Of a stretch of 6,111 nt of DNA, positions 5,555 to 6,111 are shown in pieces (the first letter of the stretch is position 1; every line of letters starts with the position of its first letter). Under the pieces are notes generated by a model. It did not search any database, had not been told where the DNA came from, and saw only the letters and a program-made list of their open reading frames with translations. The position numbers were made by a program, and so were the translations under genes. The stretch is from Bacteroidales bacterium UBA3754. GTDB taxonomy: Bacteria; Bacteroidota; Bacteroidia; Bacteroidales; UBA1715. The stretch spans positions 3,282 through 9,392 of the forward strand of contig DFGI01000075.1 of assembly GCA_002371705.1 (NCBI GenBank), given 5' to 3'.

Positions 5555-5578
5555 CAGGGTAAAAATTAGCGTAAAGCA

Positions 5579-6111
5579 ATGAAGAATCTCAAGATGTACG
5601 AGCCGAGCGACAAGATGATAACGCTTATAAAGGACAACTACAGCGTGTTGCAGGCTCTGGGCTCGTTCGGCATCAATCTTGGCTTTGGAGACAAAACCGT
5701 AAACGAAACCTGCGAACTGAACGGCGTTGACACATACACATTTCTTGCCGTGGTCAATCTCCAACTGAACAACGTGGGTAATTTCGAAGACGATGAAAAA
5801 ATCAGCGTTCCCACATTGCTACGCTATTTGAAGGCAAGCCACGCCTATTATCTTGATTTTCAGCTTCCTTTCATTCGTCGCGAACTTGCGGAAAGCATTG
5901 ATGAAAACGACAAAATGGGCAGACTAATACTCAAATTTTATGATGACTACGCGCACGAAGTGCAACAGCACATGAAATACGAGGAAAAAACGCTGTTCCC
6001 CTATGTTCAGTCACTTATTGAAGGTCGTCCCGCAAGCAACTACACAATAGAAACGTTTTCGAAACATCACGAACAGACCGACAAGAAATTGCGTGAATTG
6101 AAGTTGATGAT
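5579..6111 (+). CDS. Hemerythrin HHE-domain protein, ScdA/Ric/YtfE-like (partial, C-terminus off window)
   Basis: 177 residues are present and the frame runs off the right edge. The N-terminal part (residues 7-65) resembles the ScdA_N-like domain in layout (DKMITLIKDNY, LGSFGINLGFGDKTV, ETCELNGVDTYTFLAVVN), but the CCGG-type motif of classical ScdA/YtfE proteins is replaced by GFGD. The HHE four-helix bundle follows, with candidate di-iron ligands His88 (KASHAYYLDF), His126, His131 and Glu135 (HMKYEEKTLFPY), and His163/His164-Glu165 (SKHHEQTD). Such proteins bind a non-haem di-iron centre and are tied to nitrosative or oxidative stress and Fe-S cluster repair; the role of this Bacteroidota subtype is not established. 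It has its own predicted promoter 170 nt after the MetY-like gene, so co-regulation with the sulfur genes is not implied by layout alone. Confidence 0.85.
   Translation, partial: MKNLKMYEPSDKMITLIKDNYSVLQALGSFGINLGFGDKTVNETCELNGVDTYTFLAVVNLQLNNVGNFEDDEKISVPTLLRYLKASHAYYLDFQLPFIRRELAESIDENDKMGRLILKFYDDYAHEVQQHMKYEEKTLFPYVQSLIEGRPASNYTIETFSKHHEQTDKKLRELKLM

Overview
The window looks like a chromosomal segment from a member of the Bacteroidota, probably an anaerobic Bacteroidales-type organism. This is inferred from three things: two start-proximal boxes fit the Bacteroidota -7 consensus TAnnTTTG exactly and a third is one base off; leaders are A/T-rich and mostly lack Shine-Dalgarno sequences; and there is a hemerythrin-domain protein of the kind common in that phylum. 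Species cannot be named from the sequence. No RNA genes, insertion sequences or CRISPR arrays were seen.

Layout. A divergent promoter region (4094-4226) splits the window. Leftward on the minus strand runs a tightly packed seven-gene cluster, in transcription order: cysteine synthase (3161-4093), a ThiS/MoaD-like sulfur-carrier protein (2927-3139), a ThiF/MoeB/HesA-type activating enzyme (2074-2889), a DsrE-family protein (1586-2065), a TusA-like sulfur carrier (1310-1531), a JAMM metalloprotease (909-1307), and an encapsulin shell protein with an inserted cyclic-nucleotide-binding-like domain, i.e. family 2B (1-877, cut by the window edge). Rightward are a MetY-like Cys/Met-metabolism PLP enzyme (4227-5408) and a separate gene for a hemerythrin HHE protein (5579-6111, cut by the edge).

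How the genes may work together. A ThiS-like protein with residues after its GG motif, an E1-like enzyme, a JAMM protease and sulfhydrylases are the parts of the protein-thiocarboxylate route to cysteine or homocysteine, known from the Mycobacterium CysO/CysM/Mec system and the Wolinella HcyS/HcyF/HcyD/MetY system. TusA and DsrE proteins relay persulfide sulfur. Family 2A encapsulins package cysteine desulfurase and have been linked to elemental sulfur storage. The attractive inference is a sulfur-storage nanocompartment feeding a thiocarboxylate-based sulfur assimilation pathway. The packaged cargo enzyme is not in the window and would be expected beyond the left edge. A perfect 9-bp-arm inverted repeat between the divergent promoters may be the shared operator.
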